Below, piece after piece: positions 43,125 to 52,013 of a DNA stretch of 64,000 bases (the stretch's first letter is position 1; the number at the start of each line of letters is the position of its first letter). The translations under genes and the position numbers were made by a program. Source of the stretch: Chromatiales bacterium (GTDB taxonomy: Bacteria > Pseudomonadota > Gammaproteobacteria > SpSt-1174); NCBI GenBank assembly GCA_014762505.1, contig JABURS010000030.1, positions 16,051 through 80,050 on the forward strand, written 5' to 3'. The notes under the pieces are model-generated. The model made no database searches. It was not told where the DNA came from and saw only the letters and a program-made list of their open reading frames with translations.

Positions 43125-45272
43125 ATGAATACACATTTTCTGCGCAAGCCCCTTGCGCTTCTTTCGGGTGCCGTTCTGCTGGCAGGGATGCTGACGGCAT
43201 GCGACGAAGGGGGCTCGTCGGGTACCACCACGACCAGCGACGTGCCGATTTCTGCAAAGGTACTGGACAGCGCGGCCTCCTTCCTCGGGGCGGCGACCGG
43301 AAAGGAATCCCCGCTGATCGTCGATGACGTGGTGTTCATCAACTCCGCGCTGGGTCTGAACGACGTCCCGCGCGATGCACTCGATCTCTATGGCGACCTG
43401 TGGGTCGTGGTGCGCGATGCCTACGGCGTGCCGGAGTTCGATGCCAACGGCTGTGTTTAGCCGGTCGCCTCCGAACCGGTGGTCTGGCCGGATGGCAGCA
43501 CGCAGGACACCGTGCCCATGATGCTCGAGGAGTTCATGGACGGTGAGCTCAAGTGCACGCCGGTGGAGGGTTACGAGGAATTCACCGTGGAGCTGGAGAT
43601 CGGCCGGCTGAACATGGTGCGCACCATGTCCACCAATCCGACGGTCTTTGCCCGCGCCCTGCAGGAGGCGATCAAGAACATCAATGCCGCCAGCGAGGTG
43701 AAGACCGATGCGGCCGGGCGCCTGGTGCTGGTGACCGAGGTGGATGGGCTGCCGGTCGAGAAGACCATCGACTCGCCGCGCGAGAACCTCGCGATGTACT
43801 ACGCCCTGCTGAAGCAAGGCCGTATCGCCGGCTATGGCCCGGAGAGCCGGGGCGAGGAGGGCGAGGTGATTCCGCCGCAGTGGCTGGAGATCCGACCCGA
43901 CCTGGACCTGGGCGCGCTCGCCTACCTGCGAGATGGCACCTTCGGTCGCGAGGGCGGCGTGAACCTCTACAAGGGTTACGCCGACCTGTCCGTCATGACG
44001 CACAATCGCCAGGAGGACTACCAGACCCAGCTGGTCAGCTATGTCCAGTACGCCGACGATGGTTCGGGCTGTTTCTACCGGGACATGGAAGACTACGTCT
44101 GGCCGCGCGTATTCGGTGAAGAGGCCTACTATGGCGAGAACATCGCCGGCTTCACCCAGCATGCCGACGATACACGCGCGACGATCGTCTTCATGCACAA
44201 CGTGATCCAGGACGTGCCAGAGACGATGCTGGCCACGCTGCCCGTGATCGATGACGGGGTGAATCCCCCGTATGGCCGCCTGGACCTGATGGAGGCCGCC
44301 GCCGCGTTCATCGGTGCCGCGTCCAACAAGGGTGTGCCGCTGACCGTGGACGGGCTGGTGTTCGTCAACACCGTGCTGGGCCTGAACGAGGTGGACTTCT
44401 CCTACAAGGGCGAGATCTATGGCGACCTGTGGGAACTGCTGCGCAACGACAATGGCGAGCCGGTCCTGGACGCCAACAGCTGCCCGCAGCCGATTTCGTC
44501 CGATCCCGTGGCGACCGGTGGCGACTACGTGCCCATGGAGCTGGACGACCAGGGCGAGTGCGTCATCGTGGCAGGCTACGAGGACTATGTCATCGAGCTC
44601 GAACTGGGGCGTCTGAACGGCGTGCGCGTCGCGCTCACCAACCCGGCCATGCTCGATCGCGCCCTCTACGACGTGGTCAACAGCATCAACGCCTCGACGG
44701 GCGTGAAGCTCGACCTGGCCGGCCGCCTGGCCTTTGGCGTGGACGAAGACAGCGATGGCGATGCCGACCGTTACCAGACCGTCGACTCCCCGCGTGCCAA
44801 CCTGGCGATGTACAACGCACTCATGCGCTGGGGCAAGCTGGAAGGCACGGTCGAGATCATGGAAGACGGCACCTGGGTGACCAAGACTATCCAGATCACG
44901 CTGGATGATGCGGTGCTGGATGAAGAAGGCCTTGGTTACCTGAAGCGTGGCGATGCGGGTTGCGAGCTCGACCCCGCGAACTGCGGCGCCCTGCGCCTGC
45001 CGAGCGGCTATGTCGATTACTCGGCCTTTGCGCACAACGCCCAGGAGGACTTCCAGGGTGTCGACGTGAGCTACGTCGAGCGTACCCCGGATGATCCGAG
45101 CTGCAGCTATGCGGACAGGACCAGCGCCCTGTGGGAACGCGTGCTGGAAAGCGACGCGGCGGACTATGCCAACATCGCCGGCTTCGTGGCGCAGGCCGAG
45201 GATACGCGCAGCATCATCCAGTTCCTGCATACCGTGATTCAGGACCCGGTCACCGAACCGGCACCTGAATAA
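43125..45272 (+). pseudogene. Two-repeat lipoprotein of unknown function, interrupted by an in-frame TAG
   Basis: A frame of 716 codons. Signal peptide with lipobox LTAC (Cys26), then two tandem repeats of about 335 residues, starting near residues 43 (SAASFLGAATGKESPLIVDD) and 385 (EAAAAFIGAASNKGVPLTVDG), each with YGDLW, DAN-C, VEGYEEF/VAGYEDY, LGRLN and ending in a VIQD motif. Codon 112 (43458-43460) is TAG; the frame continues on both sides. In the second repeat the same place reads DANSCPQPISSDP, so TAG stands where CAG (Gln) would be, a single C-to-T change. No known family was recognised. The upstream piece alone would be a truncated lipoprotein; the downstream piece has no export signal. 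Confidence 0.8.
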
Positions 45273-45314
45273 ACGCGCAACGCGGTATGTGGCAACGCAT
45301 ACCCGGCTAGACAG

Positions 45315-45345
45315 AAACCCCGCCCCGGCGGGGTTTCTTTTTTTG
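45315..45345 (+). terminator. Terminator after the two-repeat lipoprotein
   Basis: AAACCCCGCC (45316-45325) pairs with GGCGGGGTTT, followed by CTTTTTTT; about 45 bases after the stop codon. Confidence 0.9.
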
Positions 45346-45448
45346 GGCGAGCACGGCAGGTCCACGCAGTGGAGGGTCGCGCTGGCTGTTAACATGGGAA
45401 CCGGAATCCCTGGTGGCTGGCTGTCGCGGGGACGTTCGACACACGGGG

Positions 45449-46555
45449 GTGGTTATTTCTCACGATTGCGTCATCGTCGGCGGCGGGCTGAGCGGTCTGT
45501 ATGCCGCCTGGCAGCTGGAACAGGCCGGCGTGGACTACCGTCTTCTGGAGGCGCGTGCGCGCCTGGGCGGGCGTATCGACGCCGAGACCCGCGTGCGTGC
45601 CGACGGCGGTTCTGCCCGCTACGACCTGGGGCCGGCCTGGGTCTGGCCGCAGCTGCAGCCGCGCATGGCGCAGCTCGTGTCCATGCTCGACGTGCCCCTG
45701 TTCAACCAGCAGGTGGCGGGTGCCGGGCTCTACGAGGACATGAGCACGAATGGCCCGTTACGCCTGGACACGCCCTCGCCGCATGGCGAGTCCTTTCGCA
45801 TCACCCAGGGTGCCATCAGCCTGATCGAGGCGCTGGCCGGCCGGCTGGATGCGGCGCGTGTGCAGCGGGATTGCCGGGTCACCGGCCTGGCCGACCGGGG
45901 CGGGCGCGTGGAGCTCCGGCTGCGTTGTGGCGGGGAGGACCATCACATGGAGGCGCGGCGGGTCATCCTCGCCATGCCGCCGCGCCTGGTGGCGCACGAC
46001 CTGGCATTCGAACCGGCCCTGCCGGCGGCGCTGGACGCCGTGCTGCGCGACACGCCCACCTGGATGGCGGCCCATGCCAAGTTCCTGGCCTTTTACGCAC
46101 GTCCCTTCTGGCGCGAACAGGGCCTGTCGGGCGAGGTCTTCAGCCGCATCGGCCCGCTCACCGAGATCTACGATGCCTCGCCGCGCGAAGGCGGCCCCTA
46201 TGCGCTGTTCGGTTTCTACGGCCTGCCCGCGAGCAGCCGGCGGGAGATCGGTGCAGAGGCCCTGGCGACGCACACGCTGGCCCAGCTTGCGCGCCTGTTC
46301 GGGCCCCAGGCGCAGGACGTGCTGGACTGGCGCATCCGGGACTGGAGCGAGGACCCGCTGACGGCCACCGCGGACGATCGCGTCCCGCCCGTCGGCCATC
46401 CGGCCTATGGCCTGCCCGAGGCGCAGCGGGGGATCTGGGGGGGAAAGCTGATCTTCAGCGGCAGCGAAACCGCCGCCGAGAGCGGCGGTTACCTGGAAGG
46501 GGCGCTGGAGGCGGCAGAGGCCGCCGTGGCAGACGTGCTGGGTGCGCCGGTCTGA
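45449..46555 (+). CDS. FAD-dependent amine oxidase family protein
   Basis: A flavoprotein of about 368 residues with an N-terminal dinucleotide site (DCVIVGGGLSGLYAAWQLE), the follow-on LLEARARLGGRI typical of monoamine oxidases and protoporphyrinogen-oxidase-like enzymes, and the C-terminal FAD motif (GGKLIFSGSETAAESGGYLEGALEAA). Substrate unknown. No signal peptide. The start is uncertain: GTG 45449 puts the FAD motif at the usual distance from the N-terminus, while the frame is open back to a GTG at 45413. It stands alone between a terminator and an R2 repeat. Confidence 0.85.
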   Translation: MVISHDCVIVGGGLSGLYAAWQLEQAGVDYRLLEARARLGGRIDAETRVRADGGSARYDLGPAWVWPQLQPRMAQLVSMLDVPLFNQQVAGAGLYEDMSTNGPLRLDTPSPHGESFRITQGAISLIEALAGRLDAARVQRDCRVTGLADRGGRVELRLRCGGEDHHMEARRVILAMPPRLVAHDLAFEPALPAALDAVLRDTPTWMAAHAKFLAFYARPFWREQGLSGEVFSRIGPLTEIYDASPREGGPYALFGFYGLPASSRREIGAEALATHTLAQLARLFGPQAQDVLDWRIRDWSEDPLTATADDRVPPVGHPAYGLPEAQRGIWGGKLIFSGSETAAESGGYLEGALEAAEAAVADVLGAPV

Positions 46556-46595
46556 GCGCCACCGGCAAGGCGGGTTTGGCCGCAGAGAGCGCAGC

Positions 46596-46690
46596 GATGT
46601 AAAGGCGTTTTAGCCACAGAGGGCACAGAGTGCACAGAGGAAGAATACAGCCCGGTTTTCCTCTGTGCCCTCTGTGCCCTCTGTGGCGCT
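46596..46690. repeat. R2 palindromic repeat, copy nearly identical to that at 50384
   Basis: From GATGTAAAGGCGTTTTAGCC to CTCTGTGGCGC the sequence matches 50384-50488 apart from one base in the left arm, the third base of the CCTCTGTGN units and the number of those 9-bp units (three here, four there). The arms can fold into one long hairpin. Confidence 0.85.
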
Positions 46691-46710
46691 CAGACTTGCA
46701 AGCCTGACGC

Positions 46711-46896
46711 CTACTTCGCCGCCTTCGGTCCGAACAGCAGCCAGAGGATGAAGCCGAGCAGCGGGATCACCAGCAGGATCACGATCCACAGCACCTTGTT
46801 GCCGGTGCCGGCCCGGCTCTGGACGGTGCTGACGATGCCCCAGATGACGAGGATGAGAAGAATCAGGCCGAACAGGCCGCCGATTTCGATGCCCAT
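46711..46896 (-). CDS. Small PLDc_N-type membrane protein
   Basis: A 61-residue protein with two transmembrane helices (IGGLFGLILLILVIWGIV and VLWIVILLVIPLLGFILWLLFG) and the short basic link between them, the pattern of the phospholipase-D N-terminal (PLDc_N) domain found alone in many bacteria. Role unknown, perhaps in envelope stress. ATG 46896 is chosen because GGGAGG lies at the right distance; GTG nine bases earlier is inside that site. It ends next to an R2 repeat. Confidence 0.85.
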   Translation of the reverse strand: MGIEIGGLFGLILLILVIWGIVSTVQSRAGTGNKVLWIVILLVIPLLGFILWLLFGPKAAK

Positions 46897-47004
46897 GCCG
46901 AGCACCTCCCTGGTTGGTTTGGTGTGATTGTTATGCCGTATCGACGATAGCAGCTACGCCCGCTGCTTTCACGCCCGGGGAGGATTTTCCAGGCCGCAGA
47001 AACG

Positions 47005-47036
47005 AAAAGGCCCCGCCGAAGCGGGGCCTTTTCTTA
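47005..47036 (-). terminator. Terminator of the cold-shock gene
   Basis: AAAAGGCCCCGC and GCGGGGCCTTTT (47005-47016 and 47021-47032) around a CGAA/TTCG tetraloop. It is symmetrical, with A and T runs on both sides, so it can work in either direction. Confidence 0.9.
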
Positions 47037-47055
47037 CAGCGAGGTCGGTTGGACC

Positions 47056-47259
47056 TTACTGAGCAACCACGTTGCTGGCCTGCGGGCCTTTCGGGCCCTG
47101 CTCCAGATCGAACGTGACAGCCTGGCCTTCAGCCAGGGTCTTGAAGCCGTTGCCCTGGATGGCGCTGAAGTGAACGAACACGTCGTCACCACCGCTGTCC
47201 TGGGAAATGAAGCCGAAGCCCTTGCTCTCGTTGAACCACTTGACGGTACCGGTAGCCAT
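47056..47259 (-). CDS. Cold-shock (CspA-family) RNA-binding protein
   Basis: A 67-residue single cold-shock domain with both RNA-binding motifs, KGFGFI and VFVHFSAI, and the usual ending [10 protein letters not shown]. It binds single-stranded nucleic acid and melts RNA structure. The start ATG lies behind an AAAAGG ribosome-binding site, and the 157-base leader up to the next gene is AT-richer than its surroundings, as is common for csp messages with regulatory 5' regions. Whether this copy is cold-inducible cannot be said. Confidence 0.96.
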   Translation of the reverse strand: MATGTVKWFNESKGFGFISQDSGGDDVFVHFSAIQGNGFKTLAEGQAVTFDLEQGPKGPQASNVVAQ

Positions 47260-47416
47260 GAAGATTTACCTTTTACAAATAAAAAACGAAGTATGAATGT
47301 CTACAGGTCCTGAAGAGGGGATCGAGAACTGCCGGAAGGGAACTGTCTGAATACCAATGCAAAATCTGTAGCCAAAGTCACTATAGGCCTATTCCCGCCA
47401 ATAAGCTACAACAATT

Positions 47417-48823
47417 TCATTCGCCGGCAGGTGGGCAGCCCGCGGCCCGGTCACCCTGTGCGAACTCGTGCACGCATTCGCACAGGGCCTCGAAGCAGTC
47501 GGCGTCCAGCGCCGTACCCACCATGCGTCCCATGATCTCCAGTGCCTTCGGTACCGGGATGGGGCCGCGGTAGGGGCGCGCGGCGGTGATGGCATCGAAA
47601 ATGTCACCCAGGGTGATGATGCGGGTCTCGGTACAGATTTCGGCGGCGGCGATGCCGCGTGGATAGCCCTGGCCGTCCAGACGTTCGTGGTGCGCGCCGG
47701 AGGTGATGGCGAGTTCCCGGAACGGCGGAATGCGCGAGAGGATCTCCTCGGTATAGGCCGGGTGCAGGCGCACCTCGGTCCATTCTTCTTCGGTGAGCTG
47801 GTCCGGCTTGTCGAGGATGGCGTTGCTCACGCCCAGCTTGCCGAGGTCGTGCAGCAGGGCGCCTCGCTTGAGCCAGCGCCGGCGCCCCGGCTCGATGCCC
47901 ATCTTCGCGGCCACCGTATCCGTATAGAGCGCCACGCGCTGGCTGTGGCCGGCCGTGTAGGGGCTCTTGGAGTCCACCACCTGGCCGAAGGCCTCGGCGA
48001 TCTCATCGAGCAGGTCGTCGTCCACCGCTACGTGCCGTGCCTCGGGTTCCAGTGCCCACACCCGGGTCTCGAGTGCGGGGGAGACCAGCATGGCCCAGAA
48101 GCCCGGGTCCTCGCCGAGGCGGCAGGCGATGTCGACCAGCGTCGGGTCGAACCAGCTGCCGCGTCGGCGGCGGATCTCGGCCAGTGCCGCCTCGGGGCCC
48201 CCGGTGTGGTGGAACACGTCCATCACCTGGGTGAGCAGTGCGATGCGCGAGAACAGGGGGATGGCCTCGCCGGCCAGACCGTCCGGTTTGCCGCGTCCGT
48301 TCCAGTGTTCGTCCAGGGCGTAGATCCCGCCGGCCACGGCCTCGCCGAAGCGCATGCGCCGGGCGATGTCGGCACCGCGTTCGCAACGGGTCTGGATCAG
48401 CTCCGTGGCCAGGTCGTCGCCGTGACGGGCCATGAGGAGGAGTCGGCGGAAGCGGTCGGCGATCTGCCCCTTCACCCCGGTGTGCTGCAGCACGAAGCGG
48501 GCGAGCTGGGCATAGCTGTCGGTATCCACCCACTTGAAGTCGCGCTTGGTGCGCCGGTCGTCCTGACCGTAGAGCTCGCAGAGCCGCGCGGCATTGCTGC
48601 TGCAGCCGGCATCCTTCAGCAACAGGGTGTAGTAGAGGTCCCAGAGGGCGTCGGTATCCAGACCGAGTTCCCCGCCGATGTGCATGCCCATCCAGCAGCA
48701 GCGGATGCAGTGCCCCGGTGGCTGACCCTCCGTGAGGTCCAGGGCATAGCTGAGTGCGCCGATGAGTTCGGACAGGGCAAGCCGTGCCGGGGCGGGGGAG
48801 AGGCAGGCGGGGCTGGAGGACAT
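47417..48823 (-). CDS. HD-GYP domain protein, probable cyclic-di-GMP phosphodiesterase
   Basis: A 468-residue cytosolic protein with tandem HD-like halves. The C-terminal HD-GYP (about residues 280-455) is complete: TAGHSQRVALYTDTVA, LLHDLGKLGVSNAILDKP, HHERLDGQGYPRGIAA and GDIFDAITAARPYRG. The N-terminal half has a degenerate version (DEHWNGRGKPDGLAG, then IALLTQVMDVF), probably a dimerisation or sensory copy. The protein should hydrolyse cyclic-di-GMP. It is divergent from a PhnD-like binding protein across a 290-base gap. Confidence 0.92.
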   Translation of the reverse strand: MSSSPACLSPAPARLALSELIGALSYALDLTEGQPPGHCIRCCWMGMHIGGELGLDTDALWDLYYTLLLKDAGCSSNAARLCELYGQDDRRTKRDFKWVDTDSYAQLARFVLQHTGVKGQIADRFRRLLLMARHGDDLATELIQTRCERGADIARRMRFGEAVAGGIYALDEHWNGRGKPDGLAGEAIPLFSRIALLTQVMDVFHHTGGPEAALAEIRRRRGSWFDPTLVDIACRLGEDPGFWAMLVSPALETRVWALEPEARHVAVDDDLLDEIAEAFGQVVDSKSPYTAGHSQRVALYTDTVAAKMGIEPGRRRWLKRGALLHDLGKLGVSNAILDKPDQLTEEEWTEVRLHPAYTEEILSRIPPFRELAITSGAHHERLDGQGYPRGIAAAEICTETRIITLGDIFDAITAARPYRGPIPVPKALEIMGRMVGTALDADCFEALCECVHEFAQGDRAAGCPPAGE

Positions 48824-49113
48824 GGCACACCCGGGGCGACGAAAGGCGACAGGCTGACAGTAGTCCCTTGCCGCGGGCCTGCCAAGATTCCCCTGAAATA
48901 ACAGGGGGATGGGCGCCGCTCATGCGGGGAATGCCGCCGTTCGTCGCGGCCACGGGTGATGGCGGGCCGTTTTGTGAGCTGTGCACGGCAAGCCGTCGGC
49001 GGTGACCGGTATCGTCCGCGGCCGTTTGCCGGACGCAAGAATCGGAGGCCGGGACAGGCCACGCCCACTGCCGCGGGACGTCATCCGATCACACATCATC
49101 AGGGTATGAATCA
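48824..49113. promoter_or_regulatory. Divergent leader between HD-GYP and PhnD-like genes
   Basis: 290 bases without a gene, presumably holding both promoters. A ribosome-binding site is seen before 49114 (CAGGGTATGAATCA). No repeat-family element is present here, unlike most gaps of this size in the second half of the window. Confidence 0.35.
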
Positions 49114-49953
49114 ATGAATGCAGTCAATCGTCTGCCCCGCCGCCTGGCGCTGGGGTTTCTGTTGTGCCTGTCGCTTGTCGCCGCCACGGCCCAGGCCGAA
49201 TACGTGCTGAGCGCGCCGCCGCGCGAGACGCCGGCCCAGGGGCAGCGCATGTACGGCCAGCTCGCCGAGTTTCTCTCCGGCGTGCTCGGTACCTCCGTGG
49301 TCTACGAGCATCCGGGCGACTGGAATACCTACGCACGCAACATGCGCGAAGGGCGCTACGATATCCTGTTCGACGCGCCGCATTTCGCCGCCTGGCGCCT
49401 GGAAAAGCAGGGCGCCCAGCCGCTGGTGAAGCTGCCGGGTGCGATCAACTTCGTGCTGGTGACGCATGTGGCCGAGACCGGCCTCAACGGCCCGGACGAC
49501 CTCGTCGGTCGCCAGGTCTGCATGCTGCCCTCGCCGAGCCTGGGGGCGGTGAGCGTCTATGCCATGTATGCCAACCCGGTGCAGCAGCCCGAGTTCGTGG
49601 CCATGAACGGCAGCTGGGTGGACGTGGCCGATGCCGTCGCGCGCGGTGAGTGCAAGGCGGGCGTGGTGCGCAAGAACGACTACCAGAACCTGATCAGTGC
49701 CGAGACCCGTGCCAATACCAAGGTGCTGGGCGAGACCCGCGAGCTCACCAACCAGGGCATTACCGTGAGCGACCGCGTGCCGGCCGCCGACCGCAACAAG
49801 ATGCTCGGCGCCCTCACCGGTCCCGAAGGCCTGGCCGCCGCCGAGATGCTGGTGAAGCGCTTCAGCGCCGCCAACCCGACGCTCGAGCCCGCGGCCCCTG
49901 CCGACTACATCGACCACAACCTGCTCACCGAGAACATGATCTTCGGCTGGTAA
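49114..49953 (+). CDS. PhnD-like periplasmic binding protein
   Basis: A 279-residue exported protein with a signal peptide (residues 11-28, ending AQAEY). It parallels the gene at 10019: LSAPPRETPAQ, TSVVYEHPGDWNTYARNMREG, YDILFDAPHFAAWRL, and ANPVQQPEFV; both end in a short GW/GWE-type tail. No ABC transporter genes adjoin. It is divergent from the HD-GYP gene and followed by a hairpin, so it forms a single-gene unit. Members of this superfamily serve as ligand sensors for kinases or cyclases as well as transporters; ligand unknown. Confidence 0.78.
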   Translation: MNAVNRLPRRLALGFLLCLSLVAATAQAEYVLSAPPRETPAQGQRMYGQLAEFLSGVLGTSVVYEHPGDWNTYARNMREGRYDILFDAPHFAAWRLEKQGAQPLVKLPGAINFVLVTHVAETGLNGPDDLVGRQVCMLPSPSLGAVSVYAMYANPVQQPEFVAMNGSWVDVADAVARGECKAGVVRKNDYQNLISAETRANTKVLGETRELTNQGITVSDRVPAADRNKMLGALTGPEGLAAAEMLVKRFSAANPTLEPAAPADYIDHNLLTENMIFGW

Positions 49954-49976
49954 TCGGCCAACCAGGCAGTGTTGAC

Positions 49977-50008
49977 GACAGGGCCGCCACGTGCGGCCCT
50001 GTCCGTTT
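49977..50008 (+). terminator. Terminator after the PhnD-like gene
   Basis: GACAGGGCCGC (49977-49987) pairs perfectly with GCGGCCCTGTC (49993-50003); short loop, weak T run. 24 bases after the stop. Confidence 0.75.
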
Positions 50009-50063
50009 GCAGGCACACTAGGGCTGGATCGAAACCAACCCATAACAAGAAGAGGGATAGCGC

Positions 50064-50207
50064 ATGAAACTCTGGACCATCGCACTCGGTATCTGGCTCG
50101 TCCTCACCGGCCTCACCCAGCTCGCCGACCTCAGCTTCAAATACGACCACATCGTCCACGGCGTGCTCGCGCTGGCGGCGGGCGTGCTGGTTCTGGTTCG
50201 CAAGTAA
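50064..50207 (+). CDS. Small membrane protein, 47 residues
   Basis: An ORF too short for standard tracks: MKLWTIALGIWLVLTGLTQL, then a short polar loop with FKYDHIVHG, then a second helix ALAAGVLVLVRK. Two transmembrane helices with a basic end are predicted. ATG 50064 follows AGAGGGATAGCGC, a fair ribosome-binding site. Similar short 'MKLW-TIALGIW' proteins occur in other proteobacteria in my memory, but no function is known. It lies between a terminator and a repeat cluster. Confidence 0.7.
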   Translation: MKLWTIALGIWLVLTGLTQLADLSFKYDHIVHGVLALAAGVLVLVRK

Positions 50208-50580
50208 GTCGCGAGTCCATGCGCCACAGAGGGCACAGAGAGATAACAGCCATACCCGTAGGTGCCGAGCCCTCTCGGCGATAACGCCGATGCCGGCTAT
50301 ACAGCCCCATCGGCCAGCGGGCTGGCCTCCTGCCTGGGATCGGGAGGCTTGAGGGGATAGGCGCCAGGCGTGGGTGCGTATGTGATGTAAAGGCGTTTTA
50401 GCCACAGAGGGCACAGAGTACACAGAGGAAGAATACAGCCCGGTTTTCCTCTGTGACCTCTGTGACCTCTGTGACCTCTGTGGCGCTTGGACTTTTCGCC
50501 CAACGCCTCCCGGCCAGCCATGGCCGTTATCGCCGAGAGGGCTCGGCTCCTGCGGGGCGATAATTTCTTGCGACTATCCC
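50208..50580. repeat. Repeat cluster: R2, R3 and half R3 elements
   Basis: No gene. A short R2 half (GCGCCACAGAGGGCACAGAG, 50219-50238), a full R3 element (GTAGGTGCCGAGCCCTCTCGG to GGGCTGGCCTCCTGC, 50260-50335), a full R2 palindrome (50384-50488, right arm of four CCTCTGTGN units) and a half R3 (50528-50556) follow each other. Confidence 0.85.
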
Positions 50581-52011
50581 TTACCCCTTCACGCACACCA
50601 TCGGTTCCACCCGCGCCACCTTGCGGGCCAGGCCGGCGGCGTCGGCGGCGTCGACCACGGCGCTGACGTCCTTGTAGGCGCCCGGCGCCTCCTCGGCCAC
50701 GCCGCGTAGCGAGGGGCTGCGGATGAGGATGCCGCGGGCATGCAGTTCGTCCACCAGTTGCCGGCCCTGCCACTGGCGCGTGGCCTGGCGGCGGCTCATG
50801 GCGCGGCCGGCACCATGGCAGGCGGAGCTGAAGGCGAGCCCTTCGCTCGTCTGTGTGCCGCAGAGGATGTAGGAGCAGGTGCCCATGGAGCCGCCGATGA
50901 TCACCGGCTGCCCGACCGTGCGCAGTGCAGGGGGCAGGCCGGGATGGTCCGGCCCCCAGGCCCGGGTCGCGCCCTTGCGGTGCACGTAGAGCTCGCGGGG
51001 CTGACCGTCGATGACATGCGTCTCCTGCTTGCAGGTGTTGTGGGAGACGTCGTAGAGCAGCCGCAGGTCGGCCGCCTGCAGGATGTCGGCCACGGCCTCG
51101 CGGGTGAGATGCGTGATGATCTGGCGGTTGGCCAGTGCGCAGTTGATGCCGGCGCGCATGGCGCCGAGGTAGTCCTGGCCGAGCGGCGAGTCGATGGGCG
51201 CGCAGGCCAGTTCGCGATCGGGCAGGGTGATGCCGTACTGCGGCGCGGCAATCGCCATGCGGCGCAGGAATTCCGTGCCGATCTGGTGACCGAGGCCCCG
51301 CGAGCCGCAGTGGACGCTGATCACCACGTCGTCCACGGCCAGGCCGAAGCGGGCGGCGATCGTCTCGTCGAAGACCTGGGTCACCCGCTGCACCTCGAGA
51401 TAGTGGTTGCCCGAGCCCAGGGTGCCCATCTCGTTCTGCTGGCGTTGCTTGGCATGCCCGGAGACGGCCGCCGGGTCGGCCCCCGCCATGCAGCCGCCCT
51501 CCTCGATGCGTTCCAGGTCCTCCTCGCGTCCCCAGCCCCGCTCCAGCGCCCAACGCGCACCGCCGTCGAGCATGGCATCCATCTCGCGCAGGTCCAGGTG
51601 GATGGCGCCGGTGCTGCCAAGGCCCGCGGGGATGCGGTAGAACAGTGACTCGGCCAGGGCCTCGGCCTGCGGCGCGACGTCGCCATATTGCAATCCCGTA
51701 TGCAGGGTGCGCACGCCGCAGGAGATGTCGAAGCCCACGCCGCCGGCCGAGATCACCCCGCCCGCGCGTGCGTCGAAGGCCGCCACCCCGCCGATGGGAA
51801 AGCCATAGCCCCAGTGGGCGTCCGGCATGGCATAGGCCGCCTGCACGATGCCCGGCAGGCAGGCCACGTTCACGAGCTGTTCCTCCACCTTGGCGTCCAT
51901 GGCCTGCAGCAGCGGGGCGTCGGCATAGAGTATGGCCGGCACGCGCATGGCCCCGCGGGCCTCGATGCGCCAGGCGGTCTCGTCGAGTCGGGTAAAACGG
52001 TTCAGGTCCAT
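50581..52011 (-). CDS. rtcB: RNA-splicing ligase RtcB
   Basis: Joins RNA 2',3'-cyclic phosphate (or 3'-phosphate) ends to 5'-OH ends with GTP and manganese. The 476-residue product shows the RtcB core: MPDAHWGYGFPIGGVAAF, GGVISAGGVGFDISCGVRTL with the metal-binding Cys, GTLGSGNHYLEVQ, HCGSRGLGHQIG, and SACHGAGRAMSR. The stop is TAA at 50581 and the start ATG is two bases after the archease gene. Archease is its usual activator, so the two act as a unit in RNA repair. The sigma-54 regulator RtcR found with some rtcB operons is not seen here. Confidence 0.95.
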   Translation of the reverse strand: MDLNRFTRLDETAWRIEARGAMRVPAILYADAPLLQAMDAKVEEQLVNVACLPGIVQAAYAMPDAHWGYGFPIGGVAAFDARAGGVISAGGVGFDISCGVRTLHTGLQYGDVAPQAEALAESLFYRIPAGLGSTGAIHLDLREMDAMLDGGARWALERGWGREEDLERIEEGGCMAGADPAAVSGHAKQRQQNEMGTLGSGNHYLEVQRVTQVFDETIAARFGLAVDDVVISVHCGSRGLGHQIGTEFLRRMAIAAPQYGITLPDRELACAPIDSPLGQDYLGAMRAGINCALANRQIITHLTREAVADILQAADLRLLYDVSHNTCKQETHVIDGQPRELYVHRKGATRAWGPDHPGLPPALRTVGQPVIIGGSMGTCSYILCGTQTSEGLAFSSACHGAGRAMSRRQATRQWQGRQLVDELHARGILIRSPSLRGVAEEAPGAYKDVSAVVDAADAAGLARKVARVEPMVCVKG

Positions 52012-52013
52012 GG

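Noticed and set aside
23695..45272. Genome-wide recoding of TAG (for example pyrrolysine) to explain the two in-frame TAG codons
   Set aside because: TAG is the natural stop of cbbR, the BLUF gene, the alpha/beta hydrolase, the spermidine synthase-like gene and archease, so TAG still terminates translation; no pyl gene is visible.
50446..50482. Possible CRISPR array because of short regular repeats (CCTCTGTGA units)
   Set aside because: Units are 9 bp, directly adjacent without spacers, and form one arm of an R2 palindrome; no cas genes nearby.
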